A stretch of DNA of 64,000 bases from Granulosicoccus sp047634635 (GTDB taxonomy: Bacteria; Pseudomonadota; Gammaproteobacteria; Granulosicoccales; Granulosicoccaceae): assembly GCA_047634635.1 (NCBI GenBank), contig JBLIIE010000008.1, positions 1 to 64,000 of the forward strand. Reading direction: 5' to 3'. Shown here in pieces: positions 27,529 through 35,375 of this stretch. Below the pieces are notes generated by a model. That model saw only the letters and a program-made list of their open reading frames with translations. It was not told the DNA's origin and made no database searches. Both the position numbers and the translations under genes were made by a program. Numbering within the stretch: position 1 is the stretch's first letter; each line of letters starts with the position of its first letter.

Positions 27529-29583
27529 TTACTCAACTGCCTGAATAACGGTAGCGTCAGTGATAGGTAGTTGTGTTCCTGCTGTGGCTGCAAACGATGC
27601 CGTCTGCATTTGCATCTCGATAAATGCCTCTAAGTTTGCAGCAGGGCTCAGAATAGAGCCATGATCACCAGCAGAGAATTTGACTAATGCGCCGCCAGCT
27701 GCTGATGCATCGATTTGCGTCAATCCGAGCAAACGCGCTAGGGGATCAGTTCCGGAAAGTGGGGCTGTTGCCACATTGTTCGGAACAACCGTGTCACCGA
27801 TGACTTCTATCATGTGAATGGGGATGCTGCCGGAAGCTGCCAACGTAGACGCATGATTAATCGGATCACCTGAATCAACAAGCGTCTGAGCCGCTAGCAG
27901 AAAGCTGTTGTAGTCAGCCGAACCCGTCGCGATACCAACAGCGGCTAGATTGCTATTAATTCTCGGACCAAAACTTTCAGAGTTCACCAGCAACCGAGCG
28001 ACACCACCACCCGGCATTGCCAGTGTGGCCGCTCGATAGCTGGTTTCGAAAGAGAGCATGGTTCCGCCGACAATTCCGCCCAGAGAGTGACCAATAAATG
28101 TCATGTTGCTGGCATCGAGCTGAACGTCTGCAACTTGCGCTGATCCGACACTGGCTGCAAGTACAAACAAGTCAGCAACCGCTTGGCGCAGGTTGTCACG
28201 CAAGTTTGCAAGGTTCTGCAAGTTGATGAAGTGCGTTCCTGAGGCATCGACTTTCCCATCTGGACCTAAGGTCGGAGCTCCATCGACTGCTGTCTCACCT
28301 TCGGCTAGAGGGTTTACTGCGATATCGATGTTGAAGGTACGTTCGCGTTCAGCAAACGGTGTGTTGTCCGCATGGAACGGATTGGACACATCGGTTATGC
28401 CATGCATAGGCATGTCGATTGCGATCACGACTCGACCCACATCTGCCATGGCATCAGCTATTGCAAGCATCTGTGAACGGTTGCCGTTTATGCCGTGCTG
28501 AAATAGGGTAACCGGCCAACCGTTAGCAGGCATGTTGCCGCCAGTGGCTGACGCAGCATTGGGTACTGACATGATGACCGGAATGGTTTCAGTCGTTGTC
28601 GCAACGGGTGCGTACTCAGGCGCGCCTGACCCACCCACTGCACCGACTACCAAATCGGAAGCATTTTTCCAGAAACCGTTCAGCGCCGGTACAGGGTTAA
28701 GGTCTTCCCCAACAGATGTCAAGTAGTACGGAACTGCTAATGCACCTACATAGATGTTAGCTTTTCCCTGTGCGCCGATTGCAGCGGTAGTCGTAGTCGA
28801 ATCGCCAAGAACCAGAGCGCTGGGGGCACTTTGATCTTTTGTTGCTTGTAATACTTCGCGAATAGACTGAGTTTTGAAAACCCAACTTAGCGCAACGGTT
28901 GCAGGGTCGACTCCAGCGCCTTGGGCTGCAAGCAGTTGGCTTCCAGTTGCACCCCGAAGTTGTTCCAAAGAAGGGTTAGTTAGTTCGACATTACCCTTCA
29001 ATAAATCGTATGTAAGGCTTGGTTGCAGCGGTCTGCCATCGACATCAGTGATACCGCTGGTTAAAACTACCAAATAGTCTGTCTTCGGTTTTAATGGAAC
29101 TGATGGAATCAATGCCAGTTGGCCATTACTCTCAACGGCCGCCATTAGTAATTTGCTCAACTCGGCAGTGACTGCCATTTCTTGATCTGTGTTGACGTTG
29201 ACTTCGAAGATACGAATCGTTTCGCCGATAATTAGTGACGCAGGGGCCAACGCCTCACTCACCGTTGTCACGATGGGTGCTGTGGTAGAGAATCCGTCAG
29301 ATTGGTTTAACGCAACCTGAGGGTTCGACAATGATTGGTCAGCGGTGGCTGCAACGGGGATATTCAGTGTGCCGTCAACAGAGCCGGTAAAAAATAGACT
29401 GTTAGGAAACGGAAGCACTGGAGCAGACGGATCTGGACTAAACAGAGCCTGAGGAGGGCTTGCAGCGGCAACCTGCGCTACTCTGTCAGCTTCGCTAGCA
29501 GCAAAATCGTAGTTTGAATCGCTGCTGCATGCAGCCAATGTACCGACGAGCGGTGCTACAACTAATAGGTGATGGAGTTTCAT
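27529..29583 (-). CDS. Surface lipoprotein lipase, VolA/Pla-1 family
   Basis: A 684-aa predicted lipoprotein: signal helix LLVVAPLVGTLAAC with Cys19 as lipidation site. The N-terminal half (FSPDPSAPVLPFPNSLFF and following) matches the Lipase_bact_N domain. The C-terminal alpha/beta-hydrolase domain has VTLFQHGINGNRSQM as oxyanion region and FIGHSLGGIVGG as nucleophile elbow; the late GDHGS may hold the catalytic His. Vibrio VolA, a surface lysophosphatidylcholine lipase, is encoded beside fadL; the same arrangement occurs here. ATG 29583 is preferred over ATG 29589 because GAGG is 9 nt upstream of it. Confidence 0.82.
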   Translation of the reverse strand: MKLHHLLVVAPLVGTLAACSSDSNYDFAASEADRVAQVAAASPPQALFSPDPSAPVLPFPNSLFFTGSVDGTLNIPVAATADQSLSNPQVALNQSDGFSTTAPIVTTVSEALAPASLIIGETIRIFEVNVNTDQEMAVTAELSKLLMAAVESNGQLALIPSVPLKPKTDYLVVLTSGITDVDGRPLQPSLTYDLLKGNVELTNPSLEQLRGATGSQLLAAQGAGVDPATVALSWVFKTQSIREVLQATKDQSAPSALVLGDSTTTTAAIGAQGKANIYVGALAVPYYLTSVGEDLNPVPALNGFWKNASDLVVGAVGGSGAPEYAPVATTTETIPVIMSVPNAASATGGNMPANGWPVTLFQHGINGNRSQMLAIADAMADVGRVVIAIDMPMHGITDVSNPFHADNTPFAERERTFNIDIAVNPLAEGETAVDGAPTLGPDGKVDASGTHFINLQNLANLRDNLRQAVADLFVLAASVGSAQVADVQLDASNMTFIGHSLGGIVGGTMLSFETSYRAATLAMPGGGVARLLVNSESFGPRINSNLAAVGIATGSADYNSFLLAAQTLVDSGDPINHASTLAASGSIPIHMIEVIGDTVVPNNVATAPLSGTDPLARLLGLTQIDASAAGGALVKFSAGDHGSILSPAANLEAFIEMQMQTASFAATAGTQLPITDATVIQAVE

Positions 29584-29595
29584 GATCATAAGCCT

Positions 29596-31029
29596 CTAGT
29601 TGAACGCCCAGTTGACTTGTGCGCTAAGAATATCCACGCTTGGTTCGAATTCGCCGCGAATTTCCAACGCTGTGCCGAGTGATTCAGGGTTGATGTTGTC
29701 AATGGGTGTTTCATCGAGAAACAAGTGCGCGTAGCCAACATCAAAGGAGAGGTTTTTGTTGACCTTGTAGCCTGCACCAAAAGAGAGCCATGTACGGTCG
29801 TTACCGGGAATTCGTGCGGTACGGCGCTGGGCACTTGGAATGGCTTCTTCATCAAACGCCATACCGGTGCGCAAGGTCAGTTTGTTGTTTAGTTTGTAGT
29901 TCACGCCTGCTGACAAGCGAATGACATCTTCCCAGGCCTGTACAGACAGAGTGTCTGGTTGAACCGGGTTGTCATAGGTAACGCGAAGCTCTTTAAAGCT
30001 ACTCCAACCAGTCCATGTGAAATCGGCCAGAAGCTCAACCTTGTTATTAATTTCCCAGGCGCCAGATATTGAGAAAGTGGCAGGTAGGTCAATCTCCGCT
30101 TTAGCACCAACATCATTGAATATGCCTTGTGTCAGACCTTGGCCGGGAGCCACTGTGTTGCTGTCAAGAACCGCTTGCAAAGCTGCGTTGACATCAAAAT
30201 CTACGTCTCCATCAAGTTCATGACTTGTGGAATGACGATAGGAAACGCCAATTTTCACACCTTTTTTAGGTGTAAACAGCGCCCCCATGTTGAAACCAAA
30301 CGTGCTGGAGTCACCGGTTATCGAGCCATAACCGTCATTGGCTTGCACTCCAGGCGTCAGACCAACATTCACACAATCTGCAGCGGTAAAGCTGGTCAAT
30401 GCGCTGGCAGCAAGTCCCAGACAAGTGGCACCGGAGTCAACAGCACTTTCCAATTCTGCAGACAATCGCTGCAAGCTGACACCAAAGCCCAAGCTGACCT
30501 TGTCAGAAACCTTGTAGGACACAGCCGGGTTAATATCAATGACGCTAACGCCACTTTTTACGGTGCTGTAGCGGCCTTTCCAGTCGCGGTCATATTCGGT
30601 TGATGATCCATAGGGTGCCCCGATGCTCAGGCCGTAACTCCACTGATCACTGATGGGCGCAACATAATAGAAGTTAGGCAGAACGGAGGTCGCACCTGGG
30701 TTGGCCGTGTCAGGACCAGAAGATGGGCTGCGTCCCAAAGCAGCACCCAGAGTCGTACCTTGATCAGTCCAGTTGGTGTCTGTTGTGAGAATGTGCAGGG
30801 CGACAGATGTCTGCCGCCCGTCGATTTGTGACATGCCAGCCGGATTAAACCAGACTGTGGATGTGTCGGCGCTGACTGCAGCAGCACCAGCGTAAGCATT
30901 GCCTAAGCCTGATGCGCCGTGCTCAATTAACGAAAAGCCTCCGGCAGTCGCTATGCCGTTCAGCCCGATTAGGCTGACAACACCAGCTACCATGCCTATC
31001 TGACAGGCGCGTGTGGGGGTTCGAAACAT
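29596..31029 (-). CDS. fadL: FadL-family outer membrane long-chain fatty acid transporter
   Basis: An outer-membrane beta-barrel that passes hydrophobic compounds, classically long-chain fatty acids. After a signal peptide ending near GIATAG, the mature protein begins GGFSLIEHGASGLGNAYAG, and TVWFNPAGMSQIDG follows, the diagnostic FadL hatch sequences; the C-terminus VNWAFN ends in Phe-Asn rather than a plain aromatic residue. The frame is open to 31095, but ATG 31029 is chosen because GAGGA precedes it and it gives a normal signal peptide (477 aa). It is the promoter-proximal gene of the fadL-lipase-chalcone isomerase set, 12 bp from the lipase gene. Confidence 0.92.
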   Translation of the reverse strand: MFRTPTRACQIGMVAGVVSLIGLNGIATAGGFSLIEHGASGLGNAYAGAAAVSADTSTVWFNPAGMSQIDGRQTSVALHILTTDTNWTDQGTTLGAALGRSPSSGPDTANPGATSVLPNFYYVAPISDQWSYGLSIGAPYGSSTEYDRDWKGRYSTVKSGVSVIDINPAVSYKVSDKVSLGFGVSLQRLSAELESAVDSGATCLGLAASALTSFTAADCVNVGLTPGVQANDGYGSITGDSSTFGFNMGALFTPKKGVKIGVSYRHSTSHELDGDVDFDVNAALQAVLDSNTVAPGQGLTQGIFNDVGAKAEIDLPATFSISGAWEINNKVELLADFTWTGWSSFKELRVTYDNPVQPDTLSVQAWEDVIRLSAGVNYKLNNKLTLRTGMAFDEEAIPSAQRRTARIPGNDRTWLSFGAGYKVNKNLSFDVGYAHLFLDETPIDNINPESLGTALEIRGEFEPSVDILSAQVNWAFN

Positions 31030-31223
31030 GACTATTCCTCGAAAGAGTGGTGGTGCGATCGGCTCTTGTGTGCGGCCGTTTAACCAAAAATGCATTAAAT
31101 TTGGGTCCTTGCACTAAAATTATAAGCGTTCTGAGTATTTAAAATGCAAGTAAAAATTAAGATCTTGGCAGGAAATTCTAATACCAGCGAGCGATATAGT
31201 GCGTAAGAAGTAGGGTGGATATT

Positions 31224-31943
31224 ATGAAGCGAATAATCGTTCCCTGGATAATCGTTGCCTCACTTTTTTGTTTCCCTGTTAGCGGGCATGCGGAGGAGTT
31301 TTCTTTTGCTCGGCTAAAATATGGTGATTCGAACTACGACAGCTGGCCGCGGTGGCGAGCTGATTGGCCAGAGGCCGAGATACATTTTTCGGCGGGCCTC
31401 GATCGTCTGACCAATATTGATGTCTCCGCAAATGGGATTGTTGTGGAAATGAGCTCAGACGAAGTGTTTGATTATCCTTGGCTATACGCGGTGGAGGTCG
31501 GATCATTGAGACTAACAACCCTTGAGGTTGGAAATTTGCGTGAATATCTGCTTCGAGGTGGGTTCCTGATGGTTGATGATTTTCATGGTCCGTTTGAATG
31601 GGAGAATTTTGAAGCTGTGATGCGACAGGTGTTTCCTGATCTAGTGATTCAGGATCTGAGTGAGCACTCTGAGCCTTTTCATGTTCTTTACGATTTGACA
31701 TCCCGGGAACAAATCCCCGGTATTCGCGCTCTCATGAACAACAAGACCTGGGAAAAGGGTGGCCGTTATCCACGTTGGCGCGGAATCTCTGACGACAAGG
31801 GTCGCGTCATCGTTGCAATCAATTTCAATCAGGACATCGGTGATGCCTGGGAACATGCAGATGATGCAAGGTATCCGGCAGCGTTAACATCCCAGGCGTA
31901 TCGCTTGGGTGTCAATTATGTCGTCTATGCCATGACACATTAA
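31224..31943 (+). CDS. DUF4159 domain secreted protein
   Basis: A 239-aa protein with a signal peptide (RIIVPWIIVASLFCFPVSGHA). The rest is a DUF4159 domain: FSFARLKYGDSNYDSWPRWRADWP at the start, then LREYLLRGGFLMVDDFHGPFEW, a pattern resembling the glutamine-amidotransferase-like fold seen in this family, and VAINFNQDIGDAWEHADD near the end. Function is unknown. DUF4159 genes are regularly found with MoxR ATPase, DUF58 and vWA genes, as here. ATG 31224 is chosen over a GTG at 31215 because GGGTGG precedes it at a usable distance. Confidence 0.8.
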   Translation: MKRIIVPWIIVASLFCFPVSGHAEEFSFARLKYGDSNYDSWPRWRADWPEAEIHFSAGLDRLTNIDVSANGIVVEMSSDEVFDYPWLYAVEVGSLRLTTLEVGNLREYLLRGGFLMVDDFHGPFEWENFEAVMRQVFPDLVIQDLSEHSEPFHVLYDLTSREQIPGIRALMNNKTWEKGGRYPRWRGISDDKGRVIVAINFNQDIGDAWEHADDARYPAALTSQAYRLGVNYVVYAMTH

Positions 31944-32043
31944 TACACAGGCCAGAAAATCGGCAGTACTATAAGACGTTGCAGCCGTCCAGCGATTTGT
32001 GTTGGACTTCATTCTCCTTACCGCGGTCTACAGCTAATCGATA

Positions 32044-34365
32044 ATGTTTGAATTGTTGTTCAACTATCCGTTAATAATCTGGCGTGATGCCTCGCTAGCC
32101 TTTGACACTAGCTGGCCGCTCTGGTTACTTCTGGCACTTGGCGTACTGGTGGCGTTTGTCATATTGGCTAGTGTGTGGAAGCGATCTTTAAGTGCGGCGC
32201 GCAAAACTGCAATCTGGACCTTACAAAGCCTGACTGCTTTGATCGTGCTGTTTATGCTTTGGCAGCCGAGTCTGCTTGTTGCCATCTCTGAGCGCGGTGA
32301 AAATACGGTTGCCTGGGTTGTTGATAATTCCAACAGCATGCTACGCGCGGACGTTGATATTTTCGATCAGAGTGACGCATCAATCACCCGTTTCGTGGCT
32401 GCAGTCAATGCAGTAGAAGAAATTACAAAGGAGGAGGCTTCAGAATTTTCGGCTGATCTGTATACACTGGGAACAGAGCTGAACAGCAAAAATTCCCTGG
32501 CTGAGCTGCAAAGCGCTCCCATGAGTGCAAAAACAAATTTGGCTGATGGACTCGATCTGTTGCTGAGCACAGTAAACGACACCGCGCTTGCGGCGGTAGT
32601 GCTACTTTCAGACGGCGCCGATAATGCGCAACGGCGCGACTCGGACTGGTGGCGGAATTTACAGGCCGCAGGAGTCCCGATTCATACAGTGGGTATCGGG
32701 CAAGGGCCACACCCCGACGATCTTGAACTTGCTGATGTTATTGTTCCCGATGTTGTACAGCCAGACACCCTCATTAACTCCCGACTGCGTATTCGGCACT
32801 CTAAGGCGGGTACTGCCCGTGTGCGCATAACAGCAGGTAAAAACCTGTTGGCGGCTTTAGATGTGCAACTGCCTGCAGATGTGAATCAAAGCATGCATAC
32901 AGTGACTTTTCCCAGCGGCAGCAGTGGTGTGCGGCAATTAGAGTTTTTTATTGAATCTGTGGAAACTGATGTCTCGGGGTTGGCGCTAAGTTCAACGGAC
33001 CCGATTCCCGACAACAACCGTCAGCCTCGGATCATACAGGTCATGGATTCGCCCAAGCGTGTGTTGTATGTGGAGGGTGAGCCACGTTGGGAATACAAGT
33101 TTCTGAGAAGAGCAATCGATAGCGAACCGTCGATAAACCTTGTGTCCCTATTGCGTACTTCACCCAATAAATTCTATCGGCAAGGCGTTGAATCTCCCAG
33201 AGAGCTGGCCGATGGTTTTCCAGCTACACGAGAAGCTCTGTTTCGCTATGACGCAGTCATTATGGGGAGCATTGATGCCGTTGAATTGAGTACTGAGCAG
33301 CAGGCAGCGCTTCGTGATTTTGTCAGTGTGCGCGGTGGATCACTGTTGATGCTCGGCGGTCGTCATGGTCTGGCCGATGGTGGGTGGGGAAGATCAGTGA
33401 CGGCTGCTGCCTTGCCGGTCGTCTTGAATAACCAGCTAAATAGTAAAACATTCAGTAGAACACGGTCTCAGGCCATGCCAACACTAGCGGGTTTTCGAAC
33501 GCCGTGGCTGCGTCTGAATGATGACCAACGGTCCAACATTCGCGCATGGCAGGAATTACCGGCACTAGCGGATGCTCAAAGTGTTGGTCAACCCAAGCCG
33601 GGTGCCGTGACGTTATTAGAAAGAGTGTCCTTGGGAGCGCAACTATTAGCTCCCGAAGCGTTGCTGGTCATACAACGTTATGGAAAAGGCAGAAGCGCAG
33701 TGTTGGGTACCAGTGGAACGTGGCGTTGGCAAATGAGTCTGCCCTCTGATGATGATAGGCACGAACGATTCTGGAGCCAGTTTTTGTGGGCATTAGTAGA
33801 AAACAGCATTGAGCCATTAACTATATCTATTGATTATCCCGTTGTGCGGGATTCAGAAACAACGTCAGTGTTTCTCAACGCCTACAATCCAGATTTTAGT
33901 CCAGTTCAGGAGTCCACGTATCCTGTGCGATTAACTTCACCCGAGGGCGTTATCAGTACTTTACTACTGCATGTTGATACTGAGAATCCGGGTAGATTCT
34001 CTGGCAAGGTGCCAGTCGGAGGTGAGGGGGCATATTCAATTCTGGCAACTTCTACTCTCAACGGCGAGTCGCCAACAAACCAGCCGTTTTCAATTGAACA
34101 ATGGTGGGTTGGGGAGTCTAACAATGCTGAGGCTTATGACGGTCAACTCAACACAGACTTCTTACAAAGAATCGCTGAAGTTACCGGTGGTACCTATTTG
34201 GCGCTAGCTGACGTGGGTCAGTTAAAACGTGTTCTAGCGACAGAAAATGCTGCGCTTAAAAGGGAAAGCCGCTTGCCTCTGTGGAATATGCCGTTCCTTT
34301 TCTTGTGCCTGATACTGCTGAAAGGAACAGAGTGGTTGTTGCGGCTCTGGTGGAAACGCTTGTGA
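32044..34365 (+). CDS. Membrane vWA protein with glutamine amidotransferase-like domain
   Basis: A 773-aa inner-membrane protein. Two N-terminal helices (about residues 23-45 and 60-80) are followed by a vWA domain whose metal-ion site motif DNSNS lies at about 94-98. A long periplasmic part includes RVLYVEGEPRWEYKFLRRA and GGSLLMLGGRHGLADGGW, typical of the GATase-like domain in these proteins. One C-terminal helix is LWNMPFLFLCLILLKGTEWL. vWA domains bind protein partners through a metal ion; the ligand is unknown. The stop overlaps the next gene's likely GTG start. Confidence 0.78.
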   Translation: MFELLFNYPLIIWRDASLAFDTSWPLWLLLALGVLVAFVILASVWKRSLSAARKTAIWTLQSLTALIVLFMLWQPSLLVAISERGENTVAWVVDNSNSMLRADVDIFDQSDASITRFVAAVNAVEEITKEEASEFSADLYTLGTELNSKNSLAELQSAPMSAKTNLADGLDLLLSTVNDTALAAVVLLSDGADNAQRRDSDWWRNLQAAGVPIHTVGIGQGPHPDDLELADVIVPDVVQPDTLINSRLRIRHSKAGTARVRITAGKNLLAALDVQLPADVNQSMHTVTFPSGSSGVRQLEFFIESVETDVSGLALSSTDPIPDNNRQPRIIQVMDSPKRVLYVEGEPRWEYKFLRRAIDSEPSINLVSLLRTSPNKFYRQGVESPRELADGFPATREALFRYDAVIMGSIDAVELSTEQQAALRDFVSVRGGSLLMLGGRHGLADGGWGRSVTAAALPVVLNNQLNSKTFSRTRSQAMPTLAGFRTPWLRLNDDQRSNIRAWQELPALADAQSVGQPKPGAVTLLERVSLGAQLLAPEALLVIQRYGKGRSAVLGTSGTWRWQMSLPSDDDRHERFWSQFLWALVENSIEPLTISIDYPVVRDSETTSVFLNAYNPDFSPVQESTYPVRLTSPEGVISTLLLHVDTENPGRFSGKVPVGGEGAYSILATSTLNGESPTNQPFSIEQWWVGESNNAEAYDGQLNTDFLQRIAEVTGGTYLALADVGQLKRVLATENAALKRESRLPLWNMPFLFLCLILLKGTEWLLRLWWKRL

Positions 34366-35375
34366 TTAATCAGTTTCCTTCTCGTGCCATGATTAATGTC
34401 ACATCCCTGCTTACCATGACTGGCCCTCGTGCATTAGTTTCTCTGCGTGAGTGCAGGGTTCGAGCTGTTATATTCATTGTATCACTGCTGTTTGCCTATC
34501 CTGTTTCTGCACAAACCTATGCAATTATTGTCAGTGGTCTGGGTGGTGAATTTCAATACACTGAGCAATTTGCTAGCACCGGGCAAGTGGTTTTCGAATC
34601 ATTGCAATCTCTGGATGTTGAAGACGACCTCATCGTCTACCTAGATGAGACGGCGACTCGTGAAATTATTTTGAAGACGATAGATGACGTCGCGAGACGT
34701 ATAAAATCCGATGAACCCTCAGTGTTTGCACTTTTTCTAATCGGGCATGGCAACGTGGATTCTGGGGGCTGGCGTTTTAATATCAGTGGTCCTGATTTAA
34801 CGACGGAAGATCTAGTGGCAGTGCTCAATCCTATAACTGCGTCCCAGCAATTGGTGGTGCTAGCGGCCAGCGCCAGTGGTGCTGCGTTGGATATTCTTGC
34901 GCAGCCACAGCGAGTGGTAGTTACGGCGACTAAAAGCGGTGGCGAAAACAATGCTGTGAAATTCCCGGGGTTTATGGCACAAGCGTTACGCCTTTCAGAA
35001 GCCGATTATGATCGTAATGAAATTCTGACAATCGCTGAAGTTTTTCGATTTGCCGAAAGCCGAACGGTTGAGTACTTCGAGCAAGAAAAACTGTTGGCTC
35101 CGGAGCATGCAAGATTGAAAGGGGAGAATGCTGCTGACATACCGGTTGCCTTGCTTGGTTCCTTGAAAAATGCGACAAACGATCCGGCCGTTGCCTCTTT
35201 ACTTGATGAACGGCTCGTTCTAGAAGACTCGTTCAAACAGCTGAAACGTGCAAAGTCTACGTTGACGTCAAAAGACTACTACGCCCAGTTGGAACAACTA
35301 CTTTTAGAAATAGCACGATTGCAGCAAGTTATAGATGTGGCAACAGGATGGAGTGAAAGCGATGCTGAGAGCTAA
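34362..35375 (+). CDS. Caspase-fold (legumain/C13-like) secreted protein, nucleophile Cys replaced by Ser
   Basis: A 337-aa protein with a signal-type hydrophobic segment (AVIFIVSLLFAYPVSAQ). The fold signature resembles C13 peptidases: FLIGHGNVDSGGW provides the catalytic His (H129 counting from the GTG) and LVVLAASASGAAL aligns with the EACESG nucleophile segment. The residue in the Cys position is Ser170, exactly 41 residues after the His, the same separation as in human legumain as I recall it. ADYDRNEILTIAEVFRFAE further on resembles a calcium-loop-like stretch. The GTG at 34362 overlaps the previous stop (GTGA); ATGs at 34389 and 34416 are alternatives. Probably inactive as a cysteine protease. 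Confidence 0.65.
   Translation: MINQFPSRAMINVTSLLTMTGPRALVSLRECRVRAVIFIVSLLFAYPVSAQTYAIIVSGLGGEFQYTEQFASTGQVVFESLQSLDVEDDLIVYLDETATREIILKTIDDVARRIKSDEPSVFALFLIGHGNVDSGGWRFNISGPDLTTEDLVAVLNPITASQQLVVLAASASGAALDILAQPQRVVVTATKSGGENNAVKFPGFMAQALRLSEADYDRNEILTIAEVFRFAESRTVEYFEQEKLLAPEHARLKGENAADIPVALLGSLKNATNDPAVASLLDERLVLEDSFKQLKRAKSTLTSKDYYAQLEQLLLEIARLQQVIDVATGWSESDAES

Noticed and set aside
34281..34361. A longer start for the caspase-like protein inside the preceding vWA gene
   Set aside because: An 85-bp overlap is unlikely when a GTG at 34362 forms a GTGA overlap and leaves an ordinary export signal downstream.
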